48,538 nucleotides of DNA, from positions 1 through 48,538 of the forward strand of contig NZ_SCQN01000034.1 in assembly GCF_004321985.1 (NCBI RefSeq). The letters run 5' to 3'. Source of the stretch: Castellaniella sp. (GTDB taxonomy: Bacteria > Pseudomonadota > Gammaproteobacteria > Burkholderiales > Burkholderiaceae_B). The stretch's first letter is position 1, and the number at the start of each line of letters is the position of its first letter. Under the pieces are notes generated by a model. That model saw nothing but the letters and a program-made list of their open reading frames with translations. It searched no databases and was not told where the DNA came from. This document shows positions 16,430 to 25,239 of the stretch, in pieces. The translations under genes were made by a program, and so were the position numbers.

Positions 16430-18094
16430 ATGGATGGAGTCAATGCCGCAGCGTTGCGGAGCGATGAGGCTTTTGATGTCGTGACGAGCGACGTGCTGGT
16501 TTTGGGCGGCGGCGTGGCCGGTTATCAGGCTGCCACTGTGGCCGCGCGCGCAGGTGCCTCGGTCCATCTCGTCGCGCGGGCGCGGGGGGCTTCACCCTTC
16601 ATCCTCGGATTCAACGCAAGCCTTGCACAAGGCGCGCCGGGTGATTCCGCCGAGCAGTTCTACCAGGACACATTCGAAGGCGGCTACCGGCTGGGCGATC
16701 CCAGCCTGATACGGACGCTTGCCGAACAGGCATCCATCGCCTTCGACGAACTGCAGCACCTGGGTGTGTCGTTCGAGAGCCGGGATGGGCGGCCGGCGCT
16801 CCGCCATCTGTCCGGGTCACGTTTTCCGCGTTCCGTTTACGTGGCGAAGGGAACGGGAAACGCGATCTTGCGCGTTCTGGTTGGCGAAGCTAAGAAATCA
16901 GCCGTCACCGAGCACTCGGGGCTCAGGGTGCTGGCATTGTTGAAGCTGGATGGACGAGTCTGGGGTGCCCTGGCCGCGGATCCGCGCACCGGCAGGTCAA
17001 CTGTGTTCCTGGCGGCGAACACGGTGCTGGCCATGGGTGGTATCGGTGGCATTTACGGGGATTCGACCTATCCGGTGGACGTGGAAGGCGGTTCTTACAC
17101 GCTGGCGCTGGACGCCGGCGCGGTGCTGCGCGACATGGAGTTCGTGCAGTTCGAACCCACAGTGGTGGCGACTCCGCCAGGGGTGCGCGGTATGGAAATG
17201 CCCACGGCCATGCTGGGGGATGGCGCTGTGCTCAAGAACACGCTGGGTGAGCGCTTCATGTGCCGCTACCACCCGGACGGCTGCGAAAAGCAGATCGAGA
17301 AGGCGCGCATGGCGCTCTTCATCCAGAAAGAAATTGACGAAGGCCGGGGTACCCCGGAAGGTGCCGTCTACTTCGATGCAACGGTGCTCAGCCCCGATGT
17401 CTTGAATGGCTACGTGACGCATCGGCAACGTCTGCTCAAGGCCGGCGTCGATCCCCAGACCCAGCCCGTGCAGGTCCACCCAGCCGCTCACAGTCTGATG
17501 GGCGGGGTCCGCATCGATGCCCGGTGCCAGAGTGATGTCGCTGGCCTGCTGGTATGCGGGGAAGCCGCTGGCGGTTTGCACGGTGCCAGCCGTATCGCGG
17601 GCAATGGCGCAGCCGATGCCATCACTTTCGGCCGACTGGCTGGGCTATCAGCCTGCGCGGATGGGATGCATCCTGATGATGCCCGGCGAAATCAGGTGAT
17701 GGATCTCGTGCGCCGCCTGCTGGACGGATCGGGCAACGCTGGCGAAGACGAAGGCATGGTGCAGGGGTATATCGACAGAGTCTCTACCGTCATGTCGACG
17801 GCCTTCGGGATCCGGCGCACAAGGAAGGCAATGGAGGAGGGTGTGCGCGTGCTGGAAGCGGTCTACGAGGAAGTACTCGTGCAATGGACAGGCTCGCCGT
17901 TTCATCCGCTGGCGCGCGCCCGCGGCGTCACGTTGGTGGCACTGGCAGTGGCGCGTTCCGCGCTGGCAAGGAACGAAAGCCGCGGAGCCCATTTCCGGAC
18001 CGATTATCCCGAACGTGATGATGCGCACTACGGGCGGTCAAGTTTCGTACGCCTGGGCGAAAATGGACGAATTGTGCTGGATGCTGCCGGGTGA
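16430..18094 (+). CDS. FAD-dependent oxidoreductase, fumarate reductase / succinate dehydrogenase flavoprotein family
   Basis: Flavoprotein of 554 residues. The Rossmann motif is SDVLVLGGGVAGYQAA (Gly26-Gly31). FAD contacts are HPAAHSLMGGVRID and LLVCGEAAGGLHGASRIAGN, and a helical C-terminal domain around STAFGIRRTRKAMEEGV resembles Succ_DH_flav_C. L-aspartate oxidase and fumarate reductases share this build. The usual catalytic Arg-Asp pair region reads KARMALF: Arg is kept, Asp is not. No iron-sulfur or membrane-anchor partner gene is near, so it is an orphan flavin subunit. It converges with the DapA-like gene 10 bases away. Substrate is unknown. Confidence 0.85.
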   Translation: MDGVNAAALRSDEAFDVVTSDVLVLGGGVAGYQAATVAARAGASVHLVARARGASPFILGFNASLAQGAPGDSAEQFYQDTFEGGYRLGDPSLIRTLAEQASIAFDELQHLGVSFESRDGRPALRHLSGSRFPRSVYVAKGTGNAILRVLVGEAKKSAVTEHSGLRVLALLKLDGRVWGALAADPRTGRSTVFLAANTVLAMGGIGGIYGDSTYPVDVEGGSYTLALDAGAVLRDMEFVQFEPTVVATPPGVRGMEMPTAMLGDGAVLKNTLGERFMCRYHPDGCEKQIEKARMALFIQKEIDEGRGTPEGAVYFDATVLSPDVLNGYVTHRQRLLKAGVDPQTQPVQVHPAAHSLMGGVRIDARCQSDVAGLLVCGEAAGGLHGASRIAGNGAADAITFGRLAGLSACADGMHPDDARRNQVMDLVRRLLDGSGNAGEDEGMVQGYIDRVSTVMSTAFGIRRTRKAMEEGVRVLEAVYEEVLVQWTGSPFHPLARARGVTLVALAVARSALARNESRGAHFRTDYPERDDAHYGRSSFVRLGENGRIVLDAAG

Positions 18095-18104
18095 CGCCCC
18101 CGCG

Positions 18105-19025
18105 TCACAGGGCGTTGTCGTGCTTGAGCAGGTCAATGGCGGCGGCTTGTACCCGGGCGCGATACGGTTTCGCCAGTCGTGACATCATCGGCAGCATTGG
18201 CCCCATGTCGGCGATGCCGGAGGCGGTCACCGCCTCATGCAGCACCGGGATGGGTCCCATCGCATCGCGGCAGTCTTCAAGGGGCAAATAAGCAGCACGT
18301 AGCTTTTCCGCGTCCTGGTAGCGGCCTTCTTGCAGCGCTTTCAGCAGAGCCATCGAGCCTCGAGGACCCACGCAGACGGAACCCGACGTGAAGCCTGGAA
18401 GCCCGAATTTGCGCATGTGCACGATGGCCGGCCGTTCGCCGATGCCGCTGATCACCAGTTGTCTGTCAATCGTGCTCAGCAGTCGTGTCAGGAACTCGTC
18501 CTGCTCGGGATTGTCGAGAACCACTGCGTACTTCACCGCCGCGATCCGCCCCTCGGCGACCAATGCCGCAATGTCGTCCGGCTGCAGCGTGTGCGTGTCC
18601 TTCACATAAGCAATCACGCGAAGGCCCGTTTCATCAGTGAAGCGCCGTATGCCCGTGGCGGTGCCTTCGCCAGTGGACGGAAACTTCAACGGCATCACCA
18701 TGACGGTCGGGAATTTGCGGGACTTCAGAATGCGCGCCTCGGCCATGAGCTTGCCATAGTCAGGACCGACCGACGGGATCACCCAGGTGTCGGTACCCGC
18801 CAGCTCCTCGATCATGTCCAGGAGTTCGCCGTATTCCGCCACGTCGATGTTGTAAAGGTTGGCGTTGCCGCCGTAGAGCAAGGTGCGTACGCCGCCCGCT
18901 TCCATATGGTGTATCAACCGCTTGTTCGCTTCTCGGTTCAGCGAAAGGTCTTCATGCCGCGCGAGTGGCGGTACGGCAAGAACGGAGCGGGTGATGTCTG
19001 AGAGCGTGACGGGAGTGGTTTTCAT
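18105..19025 (-). CDS. DapA/NanA superfamily protein with altered substrate motif
   Basis: TIM-barrel protein of 306 residues. Schiff-base Lys165 in IAAVKYAVV and the catalytic Tyr140 in VIAYVKDTH are in the expected places. The canonical GTTGE loop that holds the pyruvate carboxylate reads GGNAN at residues 52-56, so a standard pyruvate aldolase or dihydrodipicolinate synthase role is unlikely. Related proteins are lyases or dehydratases of sugar acids and other oxo acids. It is transcribed in the same direction as the GntR gene, which starts further upstream, and so may form a unit with it. Confidence 0.82.
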   Translation of the reverse strand: MKTTPVTLSDITRSVLAVPPLARHEDLSLNREANKRLIHHMEAGGVRTLLYGGNANLYNIDVAEYGELLDMIEELAGTDTWVIPSVGPDYGKLMAEARILKSRKFPTVMVMPLKFPSTGEGTATGIRRFTDETGLRVIAYVKDTHTLQPDDIAALVAEGRIAAVKYAVVLDNPEQDEFLTRLLSTIDRQLVISGIGERPAIVHMRKFGLPGFTSGSVCVGPRGSMALLKALQEGRYQDAEKLRAAYLPLEDCRDAMGPIPVLHEAVTASGIADMGPMLPMMSRLAKPYRARVQAAAIDLLKHDNAL

Positions 19026-19087
19026 GGCGTGGCCGATGACGCTCTGTTGGGCGTCGGTGAACGATTAAGGAATCTGAGCCCCGTTGC

Positions 19088-19125
19088 AAGAAGCGAAGCA
19101 CCCTTTAAGAAGCGAAGCACCCTTT
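19088..19125. repeat. Perfect 19-bp tandem duplication
   Basis: AAGAAGCGAAGCACCCTTT occurs twice head to tail (19088-19106, 19107-19125), flanked by TTGC and TTGCAA. It lies 63 bases upstream of the DapA-like start, in the 288-base gap before the GntR stop. It could be a slippage product or two protein-binding sites. Confidence 0.85.
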
Positions 19126-19180
19126 GCAAACGACGGTAGCGTGCTGTGAAGCGGTGGGGTGATTGTACTCCGAGCGGCCT

Positions 19181-19227
19181 AAGTTGTAAATTTGTCGTTC
19201 GAACGGCGCGATAAAGTTGTTATTTTC
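19181..19227. promoter_or_regulatory. A/T-rich element with repeated AAGTTGT, upstream of the DapA-like gene
   Basis: AAGTTGTAAATTTG at 19181-19194 and AAGTTGTTATTTTC at 19214-19227 resemble each other and the AAGTTGTATTTTC at 16391-16403. With the tandem repeat this is the main content of the 288-base gap 19026-19313; I see no small gene there. Best guess: promoter/operator region of the DapA-like gene. Confidence 0.4.
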
Positions 19228-19313
19228 GCGTCTTTCTCGTCCGTTTCTGCCTCTGTGTCTGCTGGTGGCCGTCGGCTCTTCCATCAACCGGCCTGCGTCG
19301 TGTGGTGTCTGCC

Positions 19314-20075
19314 TCAGGCACCTGGGTCGGGTTCCACGCTGTCGGTCAGGAGCCGGGTGCGCGCGTTGTCGATGTGTTTGCGCATTTGCTCGCGCGCGGC
19401 GGATGGATCCTGTGCCTCGATGGCCTTATAAATAGCCAGGTGTTCCTTTTGAACCAGTTCGAGCCGCGCCAGATCCATCTGCAGTGAGAGGTTGCGCGCA
19501 ACCGTCATGCCTGCGAAGATCAATGCGGATAGTGACTCCATGGTGGAGACGAACAGCTCGTTTTTGGTGGCGGCTGCGATGGCGGCGTGAAATTCGGCGT
19601 CCGAGCCGGTGGCCACCGTGCGCGAGGCCACGGCGTCGTCCATATCGCGCAGCGCGTCGCCCATCCGCTTCAGGTCCGCGCTCGTGCGGCGCCTTGCGGC
19701 AAGCCATGCCGCCTCGCCTTCAAGCGCGATCCGGTATTCGAAGCAGCGCACCAGGTCGGCCACGCCGCCAATGGGTGCGAAATCGAAGAATTCCTTTTTG
19801 GGCCGACGCTGGATGTAAGAGCCCGAGCCGTGGCGCGAGATGATGATTTCGTCGGAGCGCAGACGAAGCAGGGCCTGGCGCACGACCGGGCGTGATACGC
19901 CGAACTGTTTGGCGAGACGTTCTTCTGATGGAAGTTTGTAGCCCTCCTTCAGATCCTCGTGGGTGATCCAGGTCAGCAGGTCCTCGTAGAGCTTGTCGGC
20001 CAGCCTTCCGTGCATGACTGGAGTAGCAGAGGCGGCTGTCCCCTTTGCAGTGGGAGATTCCATGTTTTCTAGCAT
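19314..20075 (-). CDS. GntR-family regulator, FadR/FCD subfamily
   Basis: This 253-residue protein has a winged helix at about residues 25-92 (LPSEERLAKQFGVSRPVVRQ, then GSGSYI) and an all-helical FCD ligand domain (about 110-235) with metal-binding-type positions Asp/His in DAEFHAAIA and KEHLAIYKAI. Such regulators usually sense the organic acid of the pathway beside them. It sits between the DapA-like gene and the divergent crotonase/CoA-transferase/ABC operon, so it is the probable regulator of the whole set. ATG 20075 or ATG 20063 could be the start; neither has a clear Shine-Dalgarno. Confidence 0.88.
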   Translation of the reverse strand: MLENMESPTAKGTAASATPVMHGRLADKLYEDLLTWITHEDLKEGYKLPSEERLAKQFGVSRPVVRQALLRLRSDEIIISRHGSGSYIQRRPKKEFFDFAPIGGVADLVRCFEYRIALEGEAAWLAARRRTSADLKRMGDALRDMDDAVASRTVATGSDAEFHAAIAAATKNELFVSTMESLSALIFAGMTVARNLSLQMDLARLELVQKEHLAIYKAIEAQDPSAAREQMRKHIDNARTRLLTDSVEPDPGA

Positions 20076-20203
20076 TCCATTTGATTGGCGTTGATATCCG
20101 CGGGCGGGCCACCCCTGTGGAACGCTGCCGTGTGGATGACATCGGTCGCATCAAGGCTGCGCTGGCGAAAATGGTTGCCTTTCTCTTCGATCACGAACTA
20201 CAC

Positions 20204-20221
20204 TCGTAAAAAAGTAGTAAT
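20204..20221 (+). promoter_or_regulatory. Shared element TCGTAAAAAAGT upstream of the crotonase operon
   Basis: TCGTAAAAAAGTAGTAAT lies 81 bases before the ATG at 20285, in the 209-base region divergent from the GntR gene. Its first 12 bases are identical to those at 16383-16394 before the FAD gene, and the last six (AGTAAT against TGTATT) are similar. It is a candidate operator or promoter part for the local GntR regulator. Confidence 0.5.
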
Positions 20222-20284
20222 AGAAAAAAGAACAGCATTTCTCGTGTTGTAACAATACATCGAAGTTTTCGCAAGGGTGTCCTG

Positions 20285-21061
20285 ATGGCCGATCTACTGT
20301 GCGAACGTAAGGATAGTGCACTGATCCTGACGCTGAACCGCCCCGAGGTGATGAACGCACTTTCGAGCGAATTGGCGGCTGCATTGCAGGCTGCGGTCGA
20401 GAAGGTGCGCGACGACAACAGCGTTCGGACCATCATTCTTACGGGTGCCGGTGATCGCGCGTTTTGCGCCGGGATGGACCTGAAGCAGCGCAGCGCGCTC
20501 ACGCCCGATCAGAAGTGGGCGCAAAGCCGCGCGGGCTGGCATCTGTACCAGAGCCTGATCAATTCGCCAAAAGCTGTCATCGCTGCCATCGGAGGCTGGT
20601 GCCTCGGGGGCGGCTTCGAGCTGGCACTGGCTTGCGATCTGCGCTATGCCGCTACTGACGCTCGCTTTGGATGGCCCGAGATGACGCTGGGTGCCTATCC
20701 GGGTGGAGGTGCGGCCATATTCCTCCCGCGCCTTATCGGCCGGGCGCGCGCCAAGGAGCTGTTTTTCACCGCGCGTCGCGTGGGTGCCGAAGAAGCGCTC
20801 GGTCTAGGAATTGTCCAGCATGTCGTCGCCCGGGATGAACTCATGAGTTACGTGCTCGGGGTCGCGCATGACATCGAAGCGACCAGCCCGCTTGGGCTGG
20901 CCGCGGTGAAGCGCTCGGTCAATGATGGGTCCGATCTGTCGATGGATGAGGCAGCCGCGCTTGACCAGCGACTGAGGCGCCCTCTGGAAAGTACCCATGA
21001 TTACGAAGAAGGAATCCGGGCACACTTCGAGAAGCGAAAACCGGTGTTCAAAGGTGAGTAA
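20285..21061 (+). CDS. Enoyl-CoA hydratase/isomerase (crotonase) with both catalytic Glu
   Basis: Crotonase-fold protein of 258 residues. Oxyanion-hole segments are FCAGMDL (60-66) and WCLGGGFE (105-112). Both acid/base residues of true hydratases are present: Glu112 in GGGFE and Glu132 in FGWPE. It would hydrate an enoyl-CoA made from the acid activated by the CoA-transferase next to it. The following gene starts 10 bases after its stop (GTG 21072), indicating an operon. The acyl chain is unknown. Confidence 0.9.
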   Translation: MADLLCERKDSALILTLNRPEVMNALSSELAAALQAAVEKVRDDNSVRTIILTGAGDRAFCAGMDLKQRSALTPDQKWAQSRAGWHLYQSLINSPKAVIAAIGGWCLGGGFELALACDLRYAATDARFGWPEMTLGAYPGGGAAIFLPRLIGRARAKELFFTARRVGAEEALGLGIVQHVVARDELMSYVLGVAHDIEATSPLGLAAVKRSVNDGSDLSMDEAAALDQRLRRPLESTHDYEEGIRAHFEKRKPVFKGE

Positions 21062-21071
21062 GGAATACAGA

Positions 21072-22271
21072 GTGGACAGATTGTCTTCGAATCCCGCAGT
21101 TTCCAAGCCTCTCTCGGGTATTCGCGTCGTCGACTTTACCCGTGTCCTTGCCGGGCCGTACTGTGCGCAATTGCTCGGCGATCTGGGCGCGGATGTCGTC
21201 AAGGTGGAACTTCCGGAGGTCGGCGATCCGTTGCGTCATCAAGGACCGCCGTTCGTGCATGGCAACGGGATCAGCTTCTACGCGGCCAATCGCAACAAGC
21301 GTTCCATTGCGCTGGATCTCAAGTCCGACGAGGGCCGGCGCATCGCGAAAGACCTGTGCGGCAAGGCCGACGTCGTGCTCGAGAACTTCCGGCCGGGTGT
21401 CATGGACCATCTCGGTCTGGGGTACGAGACGCTGTCCCGCGACAACCCGCGTCTGATTTATGCCTCCATTTCGGGTTTCGGGGCAGATGGTCCTGATAGC
21501 GGCAGGCGGGCTTACGATCTGACCGTCCAGGCGATCGGCGGCTACATGAGCATCACCGGCCAGCGCGATGGCGAGCCCGTCAAGCTTGGGACTTCGGGTT
21601 TCGATGTGCTGGCCGGCACGAACTGTTATGCGGGGATTCTCGCAGCGCTTTTACAGCGCACCACGACGGGTCGGGGCCAGAGGATCGAGACCAGCCTGTT
21701 GGAGTCGCAAGTCGCCTTTCTGGTGGGTTCCGCACTCGAGTATTTGCTCACAGGGGTGGAGCCCGGCAAGTGGGGGTCGGAGCACCCACAGCAGGTCCCA
21801 TACAAGGCCTTCAAGGCGGCTGATGGGTGGGTCGTCATCGCTGCTGGTTTCGAAAACCTTTACCCCGAATTTTGCAAAGTTCTGAATCGTGCGGATCTGG
21901 CCACGGATGCACGCTTCAGAACCATGGCTGATCGGGTCGAGAATCGCGAATTGTTATACGGCATTCTCGATGCGGAGGTGGCCAAGTTTCCGTCAAGCCG
22001 GATCCTCGCGGCGCTTGAGGCGGCTGGCGTGCCCTGCGCGCCCATCAACACCATGAAACAGGTGTTCTCCGATGCGCAGGTGCTGCATCGGGACATGAAG
22101 CAGGTACTGCGGCATCCGCAGTATGGCGAGGTCTCGTCGCTGGGCGCAGCCGTGAAGTTCTCCGCGTTCGACGTGACATCCGACTGGCGGGCGCCACCCA
22201 TGGTGGGGGAGCACACCGCCGACGTTCTTCGCGACTGGCTAGGCGTGGAGGCGCCGCCCGTAGGGAAATAA
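21072..22271 (+). CDS. CaiB/BaiF (family III) CoA-transferase
   Basis: Family III CoA-transferase of 399 residues that moves CoA between carboxylic acids by way of an aspartyl-CoA adduct. Characteristic stretches are RVVDFTRVLAGPYCAQ at 18-33, NKRSIALDLKS near 77-87 and catalytic Asp149 in AYDLTVQAIGG. I chose the GTG at 21072 because AAGGA (21060-21064) precedes it by seven bases and homology begins just after; GTG 21054 overlapping the crotonase stop is the alternative. It activates the substrate of the neighbouring crotonase (inference). Confidence 0.9.
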   Translation: MDRLSSNPAVSKPLSGIRVVDFTRVLAGPYCAQLLGDLGADVVKVELPEVGDPLRHQGPPFVHGNGISFYAANRNKRSIALDLKSDEGRRIAKDLCGKADVVLENFRPGVMDHLGLGYETLSRDNPRLIYASISGFGADGPDSGRRAYDLTVQAIGGYMSITGQRDGEPVKLGTSGFDVLAGTNCYAGILAALLQRTTTGRGQRIETSLLESQVAFLVGSALEYLLTGVEPGKWGSEHPQQVPYKAFKAADGWVVIAAGFENLYPEFCKVLNRADLATDARFRTMADRVENRELLYGILDAEVAKFPSSRILAALEAAGVPCAPINTMKQVFSDAQVLHRDMKQVLRHPQYGEVSSLGAAVKFSAFDVTSDWRAPPMVGEHTADVLRDWLGVEAPPVGK

Positions 22272-22359
22272 GACATAGACGCTGGCGTCCGTCGGGACTC
22301 CCGGTGCAAAACCTTGACGCGGCAAAACCTGGCCGCGTCGACATAAGGAGGATGACAAA

Positions 22360-23475
22360 ATGAAACGCACGAATGAAACGGGGTATCGGGCCGGTGTCGG
22401 TTTCGGCGGGTCGAGCCGACGGCAGTTCCTGACGGCGCTGGGTATGGGCGCCGCGGGGCTCGGGATTCCATTGATCATGACCCCGCGCATGGCGTTTGCA
22501 CAAGCCGTTGACAATACGCCGCCCGACATGGAGGCCGCTCGCAAAGAAGGGCCCTTGCTGCTCTGGCACGGCGACCAGGAAGCCGACGTCGTCAAGTTCA
22601 CCAAGCTCTTCACGGAGAAGACAGGTATCCAGGTGAACCAGCAGCGCTTGCTACCGGGAGCGGCGTGGCCCAAGCTGAACGCGGAACTGCGTGCCGGGAA
22701 GGTCGACGTCGATGTCTACGATACCTCCGACCCTGGCACCATGGACAAGATGCGTCAGCAAGGGCATCTGCTGCGCTATGAACCCCCCGGGCTGGATGCC
22801 TTCGATCAGCGCGCGCTCAGCAATCCGCGCGGCTACTGGGCGACCTATTTCATCAATGTCGGGCCGATGATGTATGACCCGCGCTATGTGAAGAAGGACG
22901 AGGCGCCCAAAACATTCGTCGACCTCTTGAATCCACGCTGGAAAAACGGGATCGGCTTTCAGAACGCGGCGGCCGGCACGTCTTATGCAACGTGGTTCGT
23001 GTTGCGCAATATCCTCGCCAAGGACTATTGGACCAAGCTCGCCGCGCAGAAACCGAGAGGATATGCGTCTTCGACACAGATCATGAGCGACATGCATCGC
23101 GGTGACATCAAGGTAGGCGGGCGCGTGAGCATCTTCCAGTACCTGAAGTCCAAGCGGAGCAATCTGCCTGTCGAGTTGGTTTTTCCGTCGGAGGGGACTC
23201 CGTCCGTGAATGAGGTGACCGCGATCTTCAAGATGACGAAGCGTCCCAATGCGGCCAAAGCCTATGTCAACTATCTGCTTTCTGCAGAAGGACAGAAGGC
23301 TTGGAACGAGATCCAGGGGTCATATTCGGCGCGCAGCGATGTCGATATCGCCGGTCTGCCGCCCATTTCGTCGATCAAGGTACTGTTTCCAACGCCGGAC
23401 GAGTTCGAGGCGTTTGGTTCGCAGAAGCTCCACGCGGAGTATCTGAAGGTCTGGAACGACATGGTGGGGCTGTAG
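22360..23475 (+). CDS. ABC transporter substrate-binding protein, Fe3+/polyamine-type (Tat-like signal)
   Basis: Extracellular solute-binding protein (type II, SBP_bac_1/FbpA-like) of 371 residues. SRRQFL at residues 19-24 is a twin-arginine motif and cleavage is likely after AFA at 47. An ideal AAGGAGG lies at 22345-22351, eight bases before the ATG. Mature sequence starts with EGPLLLWHGDQEADVVKFTK, as in the iron(III)/2-aminoethylphosphonate group. The neighbours (CoA-transferase, crotonase) point to an organic acid rather than iron (inference). Confidence 0.85.
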   Translation: MKRTNETGYRAGVGFGGSSRRQFLTALGMGAAGLGIPLIMTPRMAFAQAVDNTPPDMEAARKEGPLLLWHGDQEADVVKFTKLFTEKTGIQVNQQRLLPGAAWPKLNAELRAGKVDVDVYDTSDPGTMDKMRQQGHLLRYEPPGLDAFDQRALSNPRGYWATYFINVGPMMYDPRYVKKDEAPKTFVDLLNPRWKNGIGFQNAAAGTSYATWFVLRNILAKDYWTKLAAQKPRGYASSTQIMSDMHRGDIKVGGRVSIFQYLKSKRSNLPVELVFPSEGTPSVNEVTAIFKMTKRPNAAKAYVNYLLSAEGQKAWNEIQGSYSARSDVDIAGLPPISSIKVLFPTPDEFEAFGSQKLHAEYLKVWNDMVGL

Positions 23476-23482
23476 GCCGGTC

Positions 23483-25204
23483 ATGGCTGTTGTCAACCTG
23501 CCTGCGCGAGCCGGTCCTCTCGTCCGCAGCCGGGCCCGGGGTGGTTTTTCGATCAGGGTCTGGCTGCCCCTGGCATTCATACTGGCGTGTCTGGGTTACC
23601 CGCTGTTCCTGCTGTTTACCAGCGCGTTCAATGTGGGTGACCCGCAGGCCCTTCCTGCGACGGAATACGGCCTGGCGAATTTCGCCGAGTTGGGGCGGCA
23701 TCTGGACTGGATCGGCAACACCCTTCTGGTCGCATCCATTGGCACGGTCATCGCGATTGCCATTGCAGTCGTGCTGGCCTGGATACTGTACCGGACAACG
23801 GTGCCCGGGCAGCGCGTGTTCGAGGTGCTGATTTCCCTGCCGTATCCCTTGGGGCCGCTGGTCGGCGCGCTGGCGTGGAGTGCACTCGCTTCGCCGGGTG
23901 ATGGAATCCTGAACCAGGTCTACCGGGGGCTCACCGGTGCCACGGACCCGTTGTTCAACATCTACACGGTGCCGGGCATCATCTTCGTCATGGCCATTTT
24001 CGAGGCGCCTGTCGCGGTCCTCATGATAGGCGCGGCCATGCAGCGAATGGATTCGTCGCTGGAGGAATCATCCGCCATTTTTGGCGCCGGCCGGTTCCAT
24101 ACGGCGGTGCGCATCACGCTCCCGCTGCTTCTGCCTGCGATCCTGAGTGCGGCCTTGTTCGTCTTCACCTCCATGATGGGTGCGTTCGCGATTCCCACCA
24201 TGCTTGGAACCAACGCCCGGTTCTACGTGGCAACGACGGCCATCTATGTGATGTTCCAGAGCTACCCGCCAAACTATCCGCTGGCGGCGGCGATCGGTGT
24301 CGTGCTCATTGCCATTGCCGCACTGGGCGTGTGGCTCTACACGCGGGCCGTGAAGTCGCGCAGCTTTGCCGTGGTGAGCGGCAAGACCTATCGTCCGCGA
24401 CGCCTGGACATGCGCGGCTGGACGCCGTTGCTGATGGGGATTGAGTGCCTCTACGTGCTGGTGGCGCTGGTGCTGCCTATTGGCGTACTGCTGATCGCGT
24501 CGCTGCAGAGCAGCGGCGACCTCTCGCTCAGCCCGTCGCACTGGACGCTCAGCAACTTCCACTACGTGCTGATCGATTTTCCCACGACGCGGGAGGCGAT
24601 CGGCAACAGCTTGCTGCTGGGCCTGGGTACCGGTACGCTGGGCGTTGCGCTGGCCACTGTGATTGCCTGGACGGTGTACCGGTCGCACAGTGCGGGGCGT
24701 CAGTTGCTCGAACAGGTGACGATGCTGCCGCAGGCGTTCCCACGCCTCATTTTCGCGTTCGGGTTCCTGTGGATGGTGCTTTCGCTGCCCATCCCGTTGT
24801 ATGGGACGTTGTGGGCCGTGCTGCTTGCTTATCTGATCGTGTTTCTGCCGCTGGCGTATCGGGGCATGAGCGGGGTCATCGTGCAAATTGACCGCTCGCT
24901 GGAAGAGGCGGCGCGTGTGGAAGGCGCGAGCTGGTCCAGGATGATGCGCACCATCACCATGCCGTTGCTCAAGGCCGGGATCGTCGCAAACTGGGCGCTG
25001 CTTTTCATGATTTCAGTGCGTGAGGTGAGTGCTTCCCTGTTCCTGTCGGGGCCCGGGACGCAGGTGCTTGGCCCGGCCATCTTCAGTTTCTGGGATTCGG
25101 GCGGTCTGCCGAAGGTGAGCGCGCTGGCGGTCGTCCAGGCCGGCATCATCATGATCTGTCTGATTGCTGTGCGCCGCCTCAGTGGCGGCCGGTCTCAAGC
25201 CTGA
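23483..25204 (+). CDS. ABC transporter permease, fused two-domain (FbpB-type)
   Basis: This 573-residue membrane protein has two copies of the binding-protein-dependent permease domain. Each holds about six hydrophobic segments and an EAA loop: SSLEESSAIFGAGRFHTAVRI in the first half (given as the conserved SLEESSAIFGAG) and SLEEAARVEGASWSRM in the second. One chain therefore supplies both halves of the channel, as in FbpB. It starts seven bases after the binding-protein stop. Confidence 0.9.
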   Translation: MAVVNLPARAGPLVRSRARGGFSIRVWLPLAFILACLGYPLFLLFTSAFNVGDPQALPATEYGLANFAELGRHLDWIGNTLLVASIGTVIAIAIAVVLAWILYRTTVPGQRVFEVLISLPYPLGPLVGALAWSALASPGDGILNQVYRGLTGATDPLFNIYTVPGIIFVMAIFEAPVAVLMIGAAMQRMDSSLEESSAIFGAGRFHTAVRITLPLLLPAILSAALFVFTSMMGAFAIPTMLGTNARFYVATTAIYVMFQSYPPNYPLAAAIGVVLIAIAALGVWLYTRAVKSRSFAVVSGKTYRPRRLDMRGWTPLLMGIECLYVLVALVLPIGVLLIASLQSSGDLSLSPSHWTLSNFHYVLIDFPTTREAIGNSLLLGLGTGTLGVALATVIAWTVYRSHSAGRQLLEQVTMLPQAFPRLIFAFGFLWMVLSLPIPLYGTLWAVLLAYLIVFLPLAYRGMSGVIVQIDRSLEEAARVEGASWSRMMRTITMPLLKAGIVANWALLFMISVREVSASLFLSGPGTQVLGPAIFSFWDSGGLPKVSALAVVQAGIIMICLIAVRRLSGGRSQA

Positions 25205-25239
25205 GTCGGGCCATGCGCGAATACCAAGAGAGGACATCG

